From the NCBI GenBank assembly GCA_946479435.1, contig CAMLFX010000014.1, positions 1 through 44,842 on the forward strand: a stretch of DNA of 44,842 nucleotides, read 5' to 3'. The stretch comes from an uncultured Sphingobacteriales bacterium. GTDB lineage: Bacteria; Bacteroidota; Bacteroidia; Chitinophagales; Chitinophagaceae. The notes below the pieces were generated by a model. It saw only the letters and a list, made by a program, of their open reading frames with translations. It ran no database searches and was not told the DNA's origin. Of the stretch, positions 17,743-25,562 are shown piece after piece (position 1 is the stretch's first letter; each line of letters opens with the position of its first letter). The position numbers were made by a program, and so were the translations under genes.

Positions 17743-19832
17743 TAGCTTAATTGCAATATGATTGTTTGTCCTTTAGCTACGCGGCTTCCGGGTGTTATTG
17801 ATTGATCCTGTACTTTTCCTTTGCCCAGCACCTGCACTTGTAAGCCTTCTTTTTCCAATAGATATACTGCATCTTTCAGCCCCATACCGCTAACATTAGG
17901 TACCTGCCCTGCATAAACGTTTCCGGGCTGTGTTACTATCTTCCTGCTTGAGTCAGTATATAATTGCGTTATATACCCATCACGGCTACTTTCAAATTTT
18001 TTACCTAAGGCACCCAGTAATACAGAATAGCTATGCTCGGTTGCTTCTTTGGCAGGCACAATATTCTTATTGAGGCGGGCAATGCTATCCAGCGGGCCTT
18101 GCCAGCTTCCTTTATTATTAGCAAATATTTTATCGGCCACCATACGGAAAACAGGGGCAGCTATGGTACCGCCATAGTAAGCACCTGAGTGTGGTCTGGT
18201 GCGTATGACAACAGCCACTGTGTATTTAGGCTTTTCTGAAGGGAAGTACCCCACAAACGAACCCTGGTACACCCCATCGGTGTACTTGATCCCTTTATCT
18301 GCCACCTGCGCAGTTCCCGTTTTGCCTGATATATGATAGAACGGCCCCTGTATATGCTTTGCAGTACCGCTAACAGCCACCTCGCGTGTGCAAGCCTGCA
18401 ACTGCCTGATAGTACTTGAGTCGCCAATAGCCTCTTCCATTACTTCAGGTTGAAATTTTTTGATAGTCTTACCATATTCGCGCACTTCGCTTATCAGGTA
18501 AGGGCGCATCATTCTGCCATTGTTGGCAACTGCATTGTATATCATAGCTGTGTGCAGCGGAGATATCAACACTTCGTAACCCGTTGCCATCCATGGCAAT
18601 GTGGTAGCGCTCCAGCTTTTGCTCTGTGGTGTTTTCACCAATGGGCTACGTTCGCCGGCAAGGTCAATGCCGGTACGCTGGTGTAAATGCAATTTTTTAA
18701 GATGATCGATATATTTCTGCGGATCCTTATAATAGTATTGGTAAGCCAGTTTCGCCATTGCTGCATTTGACGAATGTGCAAATGCTTCTTTAATACTTAA
18801 CATACCCAGGCCAAGGTGCGAATCGCGCATGGTGCGGTTACCAAAACGAATAGCCCCACCTTCAGCGTTCACCATATCGTTCACATTGATATACTTATCA
18901 TTCAGCAGCGCTATAAGAGTGGCCAACTTGAATGTAGAACCAGGCTCGGTAGGTATCATTGCATAATTAAAGTCTTCCCAGTAGGTACCATCTTTCTGAC
19001 GGCCAAGATTTGCCAATGCCCTTATTTTCCCTGTTTCCACTTCCATTACTATACAAGTGCCATACAAACACCCATACTGTTCAACTACACTTTTCAATGC
19101 ATGCTCTGCTACATCCTGTATGCTTACATCCAGTGTTGTAACCAGATCCTTCCCATTCTGCGGCTCAACTTCAGCACCATCCACAGGCACCCATACGCCA
19201 CCGGTTTGTTTCTGCTCAACACGCGTACCATTCTCGCCATTCAACACACTATCATAGGTAGCCTCCATGCCTATGGTCTGGCTGTTTTCGCGCCACAGAC
19301 CAATGGTACGGTAAGCCAACATACCATAAGGGTTAATACGCTTGATGCGCGGATCTTCTATAAACCCGCCCCTTCTTTTACCCCTATTGAAAATTGGGAA
19401 ACTTCTCAGCGCCTGGTATTGATAATAAGGCAGGTTCTTGCGTAAAGAATAATAACGCGCCTGCTTCTTATAAGCTTCGCTCAACTCTTTTTTATATTGT
19501 GCAGGTGTTGCATCGCGAAACAATGACGCCATACATTGCGACAAACTATCTAAATTATCCTTGAAAATATCAGCAGGAATAACACTAAAATCAATATGTA
19601 CATCGAACTGAGGAATAGATGAACACAACAAAGCGCCATCTTCGGTATAGATGTTACCACGCTCTGCCGCAAGATTAGTAGTGCGTGTATGCATATTGTT
19701 AGACATCTGTCGTAGCCTCGGCCCTTCTTTAACCTGTATCAGCGCAGCCTTTATAATAATGGCTACACCCATCAGGCATATGCAGGTAAAAGCTACATAC
19801 ACTCTAAACCTTATGTCTCTTTTTATATTCAA
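17742..19832 (-). CDS. ftsI: Septal penicillin-binding protein (FtsI/PBP3, class B) with C-terminal PASTA domain
   Basis: FtsI is the septal transpeptidase that cross-links glycan strands made by FtsW. The 696-residue protein has one membrane anchor at about 11-32, a dimerisation/pedestal domain (AAERGNIYTEDGALLCSS) and the transpeptidase domain with SxxK at S299-K302 (EPGSTFK), SSN at 354-356 and KTG at 504-506. The last 60 or so residues form a single PASTA domain (VPNVSGMGLKDAVYLLEKEG ... GQTIILQLS). PASTA domains in class B PBPs bind peptidoglycan or beta-lactams in Firmicutes and are usual in Bacteroidota FtsI. It lies 7 bp after ftsL and overlaps murE by one base. Confidence 0.96.
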   Translation of the reverse strand: MNIKRDIRFRVYVAFTCICLMGVAIIIKAALIQVKEGPRLRQMSNNMHTRTTNLAAERGNIYTEDGALLCSSIPQFDVHIDFSVIPADIFKDNLDSLSQCMASLFRDATPAQYKKELSEAYKKQARYYSLRKNLPYYQYQALRSFPIFNRGKRRGGFIEDPRIKRINPYGMLAYRTIGLWRENSQTIGMEATYDSVLNGENGTRVEQKQTGGVWVPVDGAEVEPQNGKDLVTTLDVSIQDVAEHALKSVVEQYGCLYGTCIVMEVETGKIRALANLGRQKDGTYWEDFNYAMIPTEPGSTFKLATLIALLNDKYINVNDMVNAEGGAIRFGNRTMRDSHLGLGMLSIKEAFAHSSNAAMAKLAYQYYYKDPQKYIDHLKKLHLHQRTGIDLAGERSPLVKTPQSKSWSATTLPWMATGYEVLISPLHTAMIYNAVANNGRMMRPYLISEVREYGKTIKKFQPEVMEEAIGDSSTIRQLQACTREVAVSGTAKHIQGPFYHISGKTGTAQVADKGIKYTDGVYQGSFVGYFPSEKPKYTVAVVIRTRPHSGAYYGGTIAAPVFRMVADKIFANNKGSWQGPLDSIARLNKNIVPAKEATEHSYSVLLGALGKKFESSRDGYITQLYTDSSRKIVTQPGNVYAGQVPNVSGMGLKDAVYLLEKEGLQVQVLGKGKVQDQSITPGSRVAKGQTIILQLS

Positions 19833-19839
19833 CCTCGGG

Positions 19840-20229
19840 CTATTGATTTGTGGTAACGGTATCTGTTTCGGCAGTTATGGTATATGCGGGCAACATAAGC
19901 GGCTTAAGACCCAGCAGCGATGCATTTCTTATCACCTGTGTTTCCATCTTCACATACATTACCTGCGTCTTTATATCCATATATTTCCAGCGTAACTCTT
20001 TCAGTATTTTGTTTTGCTTTGTTAGCTCTCGCTGCATCTCTACCGCGCGTTGTGTATTGTTTATATACAATACACACAATACAGCCACAAAGGCCAGATA
20101 AGGGACATTACTTACTATTGCTTTGTAGGACACCTTCTCCACCAGCGTTTTCCAGTCGTTACGGACACGCTGCACAGGCGTTACATCTTCCTGCTGTTCT
20201 TGCTTCAATGGTTTTGGCTCGCTACTCAT
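19840..20229 (-). CDS. ftsL: FtsL-like cell division protein
   Basis: A 129-residue bitopic membrane protein: a charged cytoplasmic N-terminus of about 38 residues, one membrane segment at about 41-58 (VPYLAFVAVLCVLYIN), then a heptad-rich coiled-coil (AVEMQRELTKQNKILKELRWKYMDIKTQ). This is the FtsL architecture. FtsL pairs with FtsB and FtsQ to activate FtsWI. Sequence identity in the family is too low for a firm call without gene order, but the position between rsmH and ftsI is exactly where ftsL belongs. The start abuts the rsmH stop (20229/20230). Confidence 0.88.
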   Translation of the reverse strand: MSSEPKPLKQEQQEDVTPVQRVRNDWKTLVEKVSYKAIVSNVPYLAFVAVLCVLYINNTQRAVEMQRELTKQNKILKELRWKYMDIKTQVMYVKMETQVIRNASLLGLKPLMLPAYTITAETDTVTTNQ

Positions 20230-21141
20230 TTATATTTTCTCTGCTATTCGCAACCGTGCACTTCTTGCACGGGGATTATTCTTTATTTCTTCTTCCGAAG
20301 GCTCTATGGGCTTTGCATTTACCGCTTTAAAAACAGCCTTTTGCTCGCTTCGGCCAAACACATCCGTTTCTATTTCGTCCCAGGTACCTTTTTTTATAAA
20401 CTGTTTTACTATCCTGTCTTCTATCGAGTGAAAGGTTATTATGCTTAGCCTTCCGCCAGCTTTCAAACTTGCAGCAGCCTGCTGCAAAAAGTCTCTCAAT
20501 GCGCCCATCTCATCATTCACTTCTATACGCAAAGCCTGGAACAACTGGGCCAGGTATCTGTTAGGATTACCTATCATTACGGGTGCTATGGCGGCCTTCA
20601 ACCCTTCTATAGTATTCAGCGCAGTTTTGTTGCGTATACCTACTATGTGCTTTGCCAGTTGCCTCGAATTCCTTACTTCGCCATACATCTCAAACAACTT
20701 ATGCAACTGCGCTTCGCCATAAGTCTTCAACACATCTGCCGCGGTAAGCTCCATCCTGTTATCCATGCGCATATCCAGCGGCCCGTCGAAACGGATTGAA
20801 AAACCACGCTCTGCTGTATCGAACTGAAAAGAACTTACACCCAGATCAGCCAGTATACCATCTACCTCCCCCAACCCATGCAACCTCAAAAAGCGTTTTA
20901 TATACCTGAAATTTTCCGTCACCGCTATCAGCCTTTTGTCATCGGGCTTATTGCGCCACGCATCTTCATCATGATCGAAAGCTACCAGCCTGCCATTTTC
21001 ACCCAGCCTCGATAAAATCTCCCTGCTGTGGCCACCGCCGCCAAATGTGGCGTCGGCATAAATACCATCAGCTTTTATAGCAAGGCCATCTACGGCTTCT
21101 TTTAAAAGAACTGTTGTGTGGTAAAAAGTGGAACCACTCAT
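20230..21141 (-). CDS. rsmH: 16S rRNA (cytosine-1402-N4)-methyltransferase RsmH (MraW)
   Basis: RsmH methylates N4 of C1402 in the decoding centre of 16S rRNA. The 303-residue product has the N-terminal HTTVLLKEAVDGL motif, the SAM-binding DATFGGGGHSREIL at about 30-43, ADLGVSSFQFDTAERGFSIR, and RLSIITFHSIEDRIVKQF near the C-terminus, with NNPRARSARLRIAEK at the end. It lies 2 bp after mraZ and is the second gene of the dcw cluster. Confidence 0.98.
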   Translation of the reverse strand: MSGSTFYHTTVLLKEAVDGLAIKADGIYADATFGGGGHSREILSRLGENGRLVAFDHDEDAWRNKPDDKRLIAVTENFRYIKRFLRLHGLGEVDGILADLGVSSFQFDTAERGFSIRFDGPLDMRMDNRMELTAADVLKTYGEAQLHKLFEMYGEVRNSRQLAKHIVGIRNKTALNTIEGLKAAIAPVMIGNPNRYLAQLFQALRIEVNDEMGALRDFLQQAAASLKAGGRLSIITFHSIEDRIVKQFIKKGTWDEIETDVFGRSEQKAVFKAVNAKPIEPSEEEIKNNPRARSARLRIAEKI

Positions 21142-21143
21142 TA

Positions 21144-21608
21144 TTATCCTTCAAATGGGTTAATAAAGTTGCCACCTGCCACCTCGGCAGCCAGGTCGCT
21201 AAAGCCACCAGAATGCTCACGTATGTATTTGTAATACGTATCTTTATCCCACAGCTCTACTTTATTACCCTGGGCCGATACGATCATGTCTTTTTTTATT
21301 CCCGCATATTCCATTTGCGATTTGGTAAGCAGTATGCGACCCGCGCTGTCTATATCCACTTCCGTTGCCCCGTTCAGGAACAATCTTTTGAATTCGCGCG
21401 CTTTAGGATTGAAATCATTGAGGCGAAGGATAGTTTCTGAAAGCGCGTTCCAGTTATCCTCCAGAAATAAAGTAAGGCAATTTTCAAACCCCCTGTTTAT
21501 GATAAAACGTACGGTGCTTTCGGGCAGCTTCTTACGAAAGCCTGAAGGCAGCAGCAGGCGGCCTTTGGCGTCGATTGAAACTTCATATTCTCCGAAGATG
21601 TTTGTCAT
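21144..21608 (-). CDS. mraZ: Transcriptional regulator MraZ
   Basis: MraZ is an AbrB-fold DNA-binding protein that in other bacteria represses its own dcw operon. I chose the ATG at 21608, giving 154 residues starting MTNIFGEYEVSIDAKGRLLLPSGFRK, the normal family N-terminus. Two SpoVT/AbrB-like halves are visible: residues 1-75 with SIDAKGRLLLP, and 76-150 with VDIDSAGRILLTKSQMEYAGI. The frame remains open to an ATG at 21677, but that longer version would place the GTGGG operator repeats inside the coding sequence and adds residues unlike MraZ. It is the first gene of the dcw cluster, divergent from bamD. Confidence 0.95.
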   Translation of the reverse strand: MTNIFGEYEVSIDAKGRLLLPSGFRKKLPESTVRFIINRGFENCLTLFLEDNWNALSETILRLNDFNPKAREFKRLFLNGATEVDIDSAGRILLTKSQMEYAGIKKDMIVSAQGNKVELWDKDTYYKYIREHSGGFSDLAAEVAGGNFINPFEG

Positions 21609-21624
21609 TGAGGGATTTTGGGTG

Positions 21625-21664
21625 CTTTCACCAATTTCTCCCACAAAATAACACATTTTCCCAC
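21625..21664 (-). promoter_or_regulatory. Predicted MraZ operator: four 10-bp-phased repeats upstream of mraZ
   Basis: Read on the minus strand, four consecutive 10-bp units end 16 bp before the mraZ ATG: GTGGGAAAAT, GTGTTATTTT, GTGGGAGAAA and TTGGTGAAAG. Units 1 and 3 share GTGGGAnAA; unit 2 keeps only GTG, and unit 4 holds a TGGTG variant. MraZ binds tandem TGGG-type boxes at 10-bp spacing in E. coli, and this arrangement fits. The site suggests autoregulation of the whole cluster. Confidence 0.7.
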
Positions 21665-21692
21665 GAACAAACCGCATAAAACTGTTTCATAT

Positions 21693-21701
21693 TTATCCAC
21701 A
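21693..21701 (+). promoter_or_regulatory. DnaA box 1 (TTATCCACA)
   Basis: A perfect match to the high-affinity DnaA box on the plus strand. It lies 85 bp upstream of the mraZ ATG in an AT-rich gap (about 34% GC over 21661-21840). It could also sit in the mraZ promoter. Confidence 0.65.
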
Positions 21702-21785
21702 ATACATATATATACTCTAATAGCTTACCCGTAAGGGTTTTAGCTGTTTTTTCTCATATAAAGTGCACAACAGTGGTTAATATCA

Positions 21786-21804
21786 TGTGGATAACTGTGG
21801 ATAA
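21786..21804 (-). promoter_or_regulatory. DnaA boxes 2 and 3 (tandem TTATCCACA)
   Basis: Two perfect DnaA boxes on the minus strand, at 21786-21794 and 21796-21804 and separated by one base, so they repeat at 10-bp phase. Box 1 faces them 84 bp away. By chance a given 9-mer is expected about 0.3 times on both strands of a window this size. Possible roles are a replication origin or a DnaA-controlled promoter region. Confidence 0.65.
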
Positions 21805-21854
21805 CCTGTTAATTAGCTAAAGACCTTCATTTTAACAGCCTCTTGGCTATAATA

Positions 21855-21886
21855 TTGGTTCAATAACTATATTTTCGCTACCTTTG
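21855..21886 (+). promoter_or_regulatory. Predicted promoter of bamD
   Basis: TTG at 21855-21857, a 21-bp spacer, then TACCTTTG at 21879-21886, an exact match to the Bacteroidota -33/-7 consensus (TTG, TAnnTTTG). The bamD ATG is only 11 bp beyond the -7 element, so the leader should be very short. Confidence 0.7.
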
Positions 21887-21897
21887 CAACCCTCTAT

Positions 21898-22713
21898 ATG
21901 TATTTGAAGCGTATCCAATTGGTGGTTTTATCGGTTTGCCTGACACTAATGTGTGCCTGTGGCGGCTTTGAAAAAGTGCGTAAAAGCAACGATGTAAACT
22001 ATAAGCTGACAAAAGCCAATGAATACTACGATAATAAGAAGTATCAACAGGCCAACCAGTTGTATTTCGACCTGATACCGGTGATGAAAAACACCAAGAA
22101 CTATGAGCCTTTATACTACCGCTACGCGTACAGCTTCTGGTATATGAAGGACTATACTTCCGCTTCATATCACTTCAAGAATTTTACCGATTTCTTCCCA
22201 TCGAGCAAAGAGGCTGACGAAATAGAGTTTATGACGGCCCTGGCATTGTATAAATTGTCACCAAAGCCATCGCTTGACCCGACCAATACCATGAAAGCCA
22301 TGGAGGCCATGCAATCTTATATCAATACTCACCCCACATCAAAGAATATTGATGAGGCAAATAAGATAGTGGATGACTGCCGGAGGAAGCTGGAAGAAAA
22401 AGATGCCGCAGCTGCCAAATTATATTACAATATTGGCCAATATAAAGCCGCGGGCATTGCGTACAAAAGTGTGATGCGTAACTATCCCGAATCGAACAAG
22501 AGCGACTATTACCAGTATATGATAATACGCTCATGGTACCAATACGCCAAGCTTAGCTATGCCGATAAACAGGAAGAACGCTATGCAACTGCTGTAAACG
22601 CTTACCAGGAATTAGTAGATGGATATCCAAAATCTGAGTATCTTCGCGATGCGGAAAAATATTATACTTTAGCAGATAATAACATTAAAAAAATACGAAA
22701 TGAGCATAAATAA
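21898..22713 (+). CDS. bamD: Outer membrane protein assembly factor BamD
   Basis: BamD is the essential lipoprotein of the BAM complex that inserts beta-barrel proteins into the outer membrane. The 271-residue product begins with a lipoprotein signal peptide; Cys21 (LMCAC-GG) is the likely lipidated residue. The mature part is built of TPR-like helices: KANEYYDNKKYQQANQLYFD at about 40-60, YRYAYSFWYMKDYTSASYHF, then AAKLYYNIGQYKAAGIAYKS and NAYQELVDGYPKSEYLRDA. This matches BamD length and layout. It overlaps the following rpoZ-like gene by 14 bp, a pairing common in Bacteroidota. The gene is divergent from mraZ. Confidence 0.93.
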   Translation: MYLKRIQLVVLSVCLTLMCACGGFEKVRKSNDVNYKLTKANEYYDNKKYQQANQLYFDLIPVMKNTKNYEPLYYRYAYSFWYMKDYTSASYHFKNFTDFFPSSKEADEIEFMTALALYKLSPKPSLDPTNTMKAMEAMQSYINTHPTSKNIDEANKIVDDCRRKLEEKDAAAAKLYYNIGQYKAAGIAYKSVMRNYPESNKSDYYQYMIIRSWYQYAKLSYADKQEERYATAVNAYQELVDGYPKSEYLRDAEKYYTLADNNIKKIRNEHK

Positions 22714-23020
22714 AAAAGTGATGGCATCGGTTAACCCATTGGTGGAAACGCGCGATGTAGTTGCTATGAAAGAAAAAACAGGCAATTTGTATGAATCAAT
22801 AGCTGTTATTTCAAGGCGTGCAAGTCAGATAGCAGTAACTATGAAGGAAGAATTGCACCGCAAGCTGGATGAATTTACCGTACATGGTGACAACCTGGAA
22901 GAAATACACGAAAACAAAGAACAAATAGAAATATCGCGTATCTACGAACGTATGGCTAACCCGGCTTTACAATCGCTGAACGAGTTCTTCGATGATAAAA
23001 TATACTACCGCAAGAAATAG
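22700..23020 (+). CDS. rpoZ: RpoZ-like RNA polymerase omega subunit (Bacteroidota type)
   Basis: A 106-residue cytoplasmic protein. TGNLYESIAVISRRASQIAVTMKEELHRKL at about 27-56 corresponds to the conserved omega motif (Y/E-S-x-x-x-I-x-x-R-A-x-Q), and it ends with the acidic NLEEIHENKEQIEISRIYERM and FFDDKIYYRKK seen in Bacteroidota omega proteins. Omega helps assemble and stabilise core polymerase. The ATG at 22700 overlaps bamD by 14 bp; an alternative ATG at 22721 would remove MSINKKV. The alignment with E. coli omega is weak, so the call relies on phylum-specific features and the bamD neighbour. Confidence 0.85.
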   Translation: MSINKKVMASVNPLVETRDVVAMKEKTGNLYESIAVISRRASQIAVTMKEELHRKLDEFTVHGDNLEEIHENKEQIEISRIYERMANPALQSLNEFFDDKIYYRKK

Positions 23021-23046
23021 TTTTTTAACGGTACGAAATATATTTA

Positions 23047-23073
23047 CAAAAGCTGCCAATTGGCGGCTTTTGA
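23047..23073 (+). terminator. Terminator after bamD-rpoZ
   Basis: A near-palindrome 27 bp past the rpoZ stop: CAAAAGCTGCC / GGCGGCTTTTG with an AATT loop and one T-G pair. The right arm ends in a T run. Confidence 0.75.
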
Positions 23074-23107
23074 CATTTAAACCAGGCTGTTAGCAGCTAA
23101 ATTTTTG

Positions 23108-23115
23108 TAATTTTG
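23108..23115 (+). promoter_or_regulatory. -7 element upstream of the YjjG-type gene
   Basis: TAATTTTG matches TAnnTTTG exactly and lies 7 bp before the ATG at 23123. I found no TTG at the usual distance upstream, so the -33 element is weak or absent. Confidence 0.5.
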
Positions 23116-23122
23116 CAATGCA

Positions 23123-23821
23123 ATGGGCCGAGCATATAAGCATATCTTTTTCGATCTTGACCATACATTATGGGATTTTGAACATAACTCAAAACTTACA
23201 CTGCAACGTGTATATAACGAATACAATCTTAGCGACAGGGGAATAACTGATTTTGAGGCTTTTTTAGCTGCGTACAACATACATAATGACAAGCTGTGGC
23301 ATCGTTTTAGAAAAGGCTTTATAAAACGTGAGGAGCTACGCTGGAAGCGCTTCTGGCTTACGCTGCTCGATTTCAAGATAGGTGATACTGCCCTGGCGCA
23401 CGAGCTGAGCATAGCTTACCTGGAGATATTGCCTACGCAAACTACCCTAATGCCTTATGCGAAAGAACTGCTGGACCATTGCAGTAAGAAGTACACACTG
23501 CATCTTATAACCAATGGTTTTGAGACAACGCAATGGCTAAAGATGCAATATTCGGGTATAGCCTCCTATTTTTCCGAAGTGATCACTTCGGAAAAAAGTA
23601 ATAGCATGAAGCCTAACCCCGATATATTTGACTATGCATTGAAAGCAACCGGCGCACTTGTAGAAGAAAGCATAATGGTAGGCGATGCGTTGGACATTGA
23701 TATTTTAGGCGCACACAATGCCGGTTGGGACCAGGTATATTTTAACCCTGCAAAAGCACTGCACGACAGGAAGCCAACCTATGAAATTCATGGGCTGAAT
23801 GAACTGCTGAATATCTTTTAA
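23123..23821 (+). CDS. yjjG: YjjG-type noncanonical pyrimidine nucleotidase (HAD superfamily)
   Basis: The 232-residue protein is a HAD-superfamily phosphatase. The catalytic motif I is FFDLDHT with nucleophile D11 and D13; a helical cap follows (DKLWHRFRKGFIKREELRWKRFW). Motif II is LHLITNGFETTQWLKM, motif III is the lysine in EVITSEKSNSMKPNPDIF, and motif IV is IMVGDALDIDILGAHNAGW. The DHTLWDFE start and the NGFETTQ pattern are typical of YjjG, which dephosphorylates nucleoside monophosphates and helps remove damaged pyrimidines. Exact substrate preference cannot be read from sequence. It converges on the DciA-like gene with 2 bp between the stops. Confidence 0.9.
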   Translation: MGRAYKHIFFDLDHTLWDFEHNSKLTLQRVYNEYNLSDRGITDFEAFLAAYNIHNDKLWHRFRKGFIKREELRWKRFWLTLLDFKIGDTALAHELSIAYLEILPTQTTLMPYAKELLDHCSKKYTLHLITNGFETTQWLKMQYSGIASYFSEVITSEKSNSMKPNPDIFDYALKATGALVEESIMVGDALDIDILGAHNAGWDQVYFNPAKALHDRKPTYEIHGLNELLNIF

Positions 23822-23823
23822 TA

Positions 23824-24105
23824 TTATTTAATGATGATCTGCGTAACGCAAGTCTCGCCGAAATGAGCATTGATGCGCTCAATTAGCTGCTCTTTGCCTA
23901 ACGATAGCTCTTGCTTCAATGCAGCAATATCTGAATATATGGTAAGTACTGTACCATTCAGGTACATATTGCGGGTGTATTTGGAAATAGTTTTGCCTAC
24001 AATAGCTTCCCACTCCTGGCGCATACGCACTTCCATAACTTTTGGCTTCCACTTCGAGCGTTCGAAGAGAAGATTGATAGCTTCGCCAATACTGTATGAG
24101 CCCAT
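23824..24105 (-). CDS. DUF721 / DciA-like protein
   Basis: A 93-residue cytoplasmic protein with the DUF721 pattern: SIGEAINLLFERSKWKPKVME, then EWEAIVGKTISKYTRNMYLNGTVLTIYSDIAALKQELS and ERINAHFG. DUF721 proteins include DciA, which loads or activates the replicative helicase DnaB in bacteria lacking DnaC/DnaI. It is short relative to actinobacterial DciA but normal for Bacteroidota. It starts at the ATG at 24105 and is divergent from the lipoprotein gene at 24251. Confidence 0.85.
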   Translation of the reverse strand: MGSYSIGEAINLLFERSKWKPKVMEVRMRQEWEAIVGKTISKYTRNMYLNGTVLTIYSDIAALKQELSLGKEQLIERINAHFGETCVTQIIIK

Positions 24106-24195
24106 GCCCGCAAGTTAAAGAGATATATCCTGCAATAAAAATAGAGAAGGCTAATTGTCAGTATTAAATCATAAAAACATGGGCTAAATATCCCC

Positions 24196-24227
24196 TTGTC
24201 TATCTTTCAACTAATACATTATCTTTG
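24196..24227 (+). promoter_or_regulatory. Predicted promoter of the 24251 lipoprotein gene
   Basis: TTG at 24196-24198, a 21-bp spacer and TATCTTTG at 24220-24227, the same spacing as the bamD promoter. The ATG follows 23 bp after the -7 element. Confidence 0.7.
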
Positions 24228-24250
24228 TTTGCCTTTACAGGCTTTTGTTT

Positions 24251-25384
24251 ATGAAAAAAATCTTTCTCCCTCTTGGCTTTGCAGCCATTATAGCGGCCAC
24301 AGGCTGCTCTGAAGACTTTGAAGTAGCAGCACCCTACAAACAAGTAGCCGTGGTATATGGTATATTAGATGCTAAAGATACAGCGCACTATATCCGCATT
24401 CAGAAAGCATTTATGGATGAGAATAAAAGCGCTCTCGACATGTCGAAAGTACCGGATTCCAGCTATTTTAAAGAAGGTGAAATAGAAGCTAACCTGCTTG
24501 AAATGAATGGTAGCAATGTAGTCAAAACAATTCCCCTTACAAGGGTTGATATGACACTTGAAGGTTTTCCTAAAGACCAACCAGCGAATACACAGGGATT
24601 CTTTACTACTCCGCACTATGCATACAAACTTCAACTTAATAAGGATAAAAATGAAGTCCTTAAGCCTAATGCTACTTACAACCTTAAAATAGTGAATAAA
24701 ACCAATGGTGAAACTATAGAGTTGAAAAGCCCGCTTGGTATAGTTAACACAAAAGAATCATCGAATAACGGTGATTTTTATGTGGCTGAGTTCACTAACA
24801 GTAATTACTTCATCAACCTGGAAAGAACGCAACCTGTTTCTGCCAACCAATTTTTGCTAAGGGGCCGCACCCCTGCATACGGTGCTATGCAGGAAGGCGT
24901 GATACGCTTTAATTATGTAGATAAGAATACTGTTACCGGCGAGGAAACTGACAAATCGGTAAGCTATACTTTTGGTAATACAGAAGTTGCGGCAAATGGC
25001 AATCCTTTTACATTCCAAACGCCTAATATCGATTTTTATACCTTCCTGGCCGATGCTATTGGCCCCGCACCCAGCAATATAGAGCGCTATATGGATAGTT
25101 GCGACGTATATGTATGGGCTGGCAGCCCTGAACTATTAAGGTACAAGCAAGTAAACCAGGTGCAAAATTCGGGTATAAGCGGTGACCAGATAAAGCCTCT
25201 ATACACCAACCTGAAAGGTAATGTTGTAGGTATCTTGGCTTCGCGTACTTATGTAGTTTTCCACAATGTACCTTTGGGCAGGTCAGCAGGCCAGAGTGGT
25301 ACACCTGCTAACTATACGCTCGACTCTTTAAGGGTTAACCCCATTACTTCTTCGCTTAATATCCGCGGTAGGTCGGACCATTGA
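24251..25384 (+). CDS. Lipoprotein of unknown function (DUF4249-like)
   Basis: A 377-residue protein starting at the ATG at 24251; an upstream TTG at 24245 in frame is less likely. The signal peptide ends in a lipobox (IIAATGC), with Cys20 as the lipidated residue, so it should be attached to an envelope membrane. The mature part is beta-rich: VAVVYGILDAKDTAHYIRIQK, NATYNLKIVN, SNYFINLERT, and a C-terminal NLKGNVVGILASRTYVVFHNV. The layout is reminiscent of the DUF4249 lipoproteins of Bacteroidota, but I do not recognise it firmly and no function can be given. It has its own promoter and terminator. Confidence 0.75.
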   Translation: MKKIFLPLGFAAIIAATGCSEDFEVAAPYKQVAVVYGILDAKDTAHYIRIQKAFMDENKSALDMSKVPDSSYFKEGEIEANLLEMNGSNVVKTIPLTRVDMTLEGFPKDQPANTQGFFTTPHYAYKLQLNKDKNEVLKPNATYNLKIVNKTNGETIELKSPLGIVNTKESSNNGDFYVAEFTNSNYFINLERTQPVSANQFLLRGRTPAYGAMQEGVIRFNYVDKNTVTGEETDKSVSYTFGNTEVAANGNPFTFQTPNIDFYTFLADAIGPAPSNIERYMDSCDVYVWAGSPELLRYKQVNQVQNSGISGDQIKPLYTNLKGNVVGILASRTYVVFHNVPLGRSAGQSGTPANYTLDSLRVNPITSSLNIRGRSDH

Positions 25385-25413
25385 TTTGACATAATTGCAC
25401 TTAGCATAAATTT

Positions 25414-25447
25414 AAAATGCCTTAATGTATCTGCATTAAGGCATTTT
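25414..25447 (+). terminator. Terminator of the 24251 lipoprotein gene
   Basis: A perfect 14-bp stem (AAAATGCCTTAATG with its complement) and a 6-nt loop (TATCTG), starting 29 bp after the stop, with a run of five T at the 3' side. Confidence 0.9.
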
Positions 25448-25495
25448 TGTTTCAGTTTGACAGCCTTTCTGCCATTATTGCCGACACCGCGCTCG

Positions 25496-25512
25496 TGGCA
25501 TATCAATTGCCA
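25496..25512. promoter_or_regulatory. Dyad in the dnaK leader
   Basis: TGGCA-N7-TGCCA, a 5-bp dyad about 50 bp before the dnaK ATG. It could be an operator or a chance match. A CIRCE element (TTAGCACTC-N9-GAGTGCTAA) is not present in this leader. Confidence 0.25.
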
Positions 25513-25562
25513 TATAGCTCTTGAAGCAATAAAACTAAAATCATCATTATAAGTAACAGACT

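Noticed and set aside
25448..25562. CIRCE or other heat-shock operator before dnaK
   Set aside because: No TTAGCACTC-N9-GAGTGCTAA; only a short TGGCA dyad is present.
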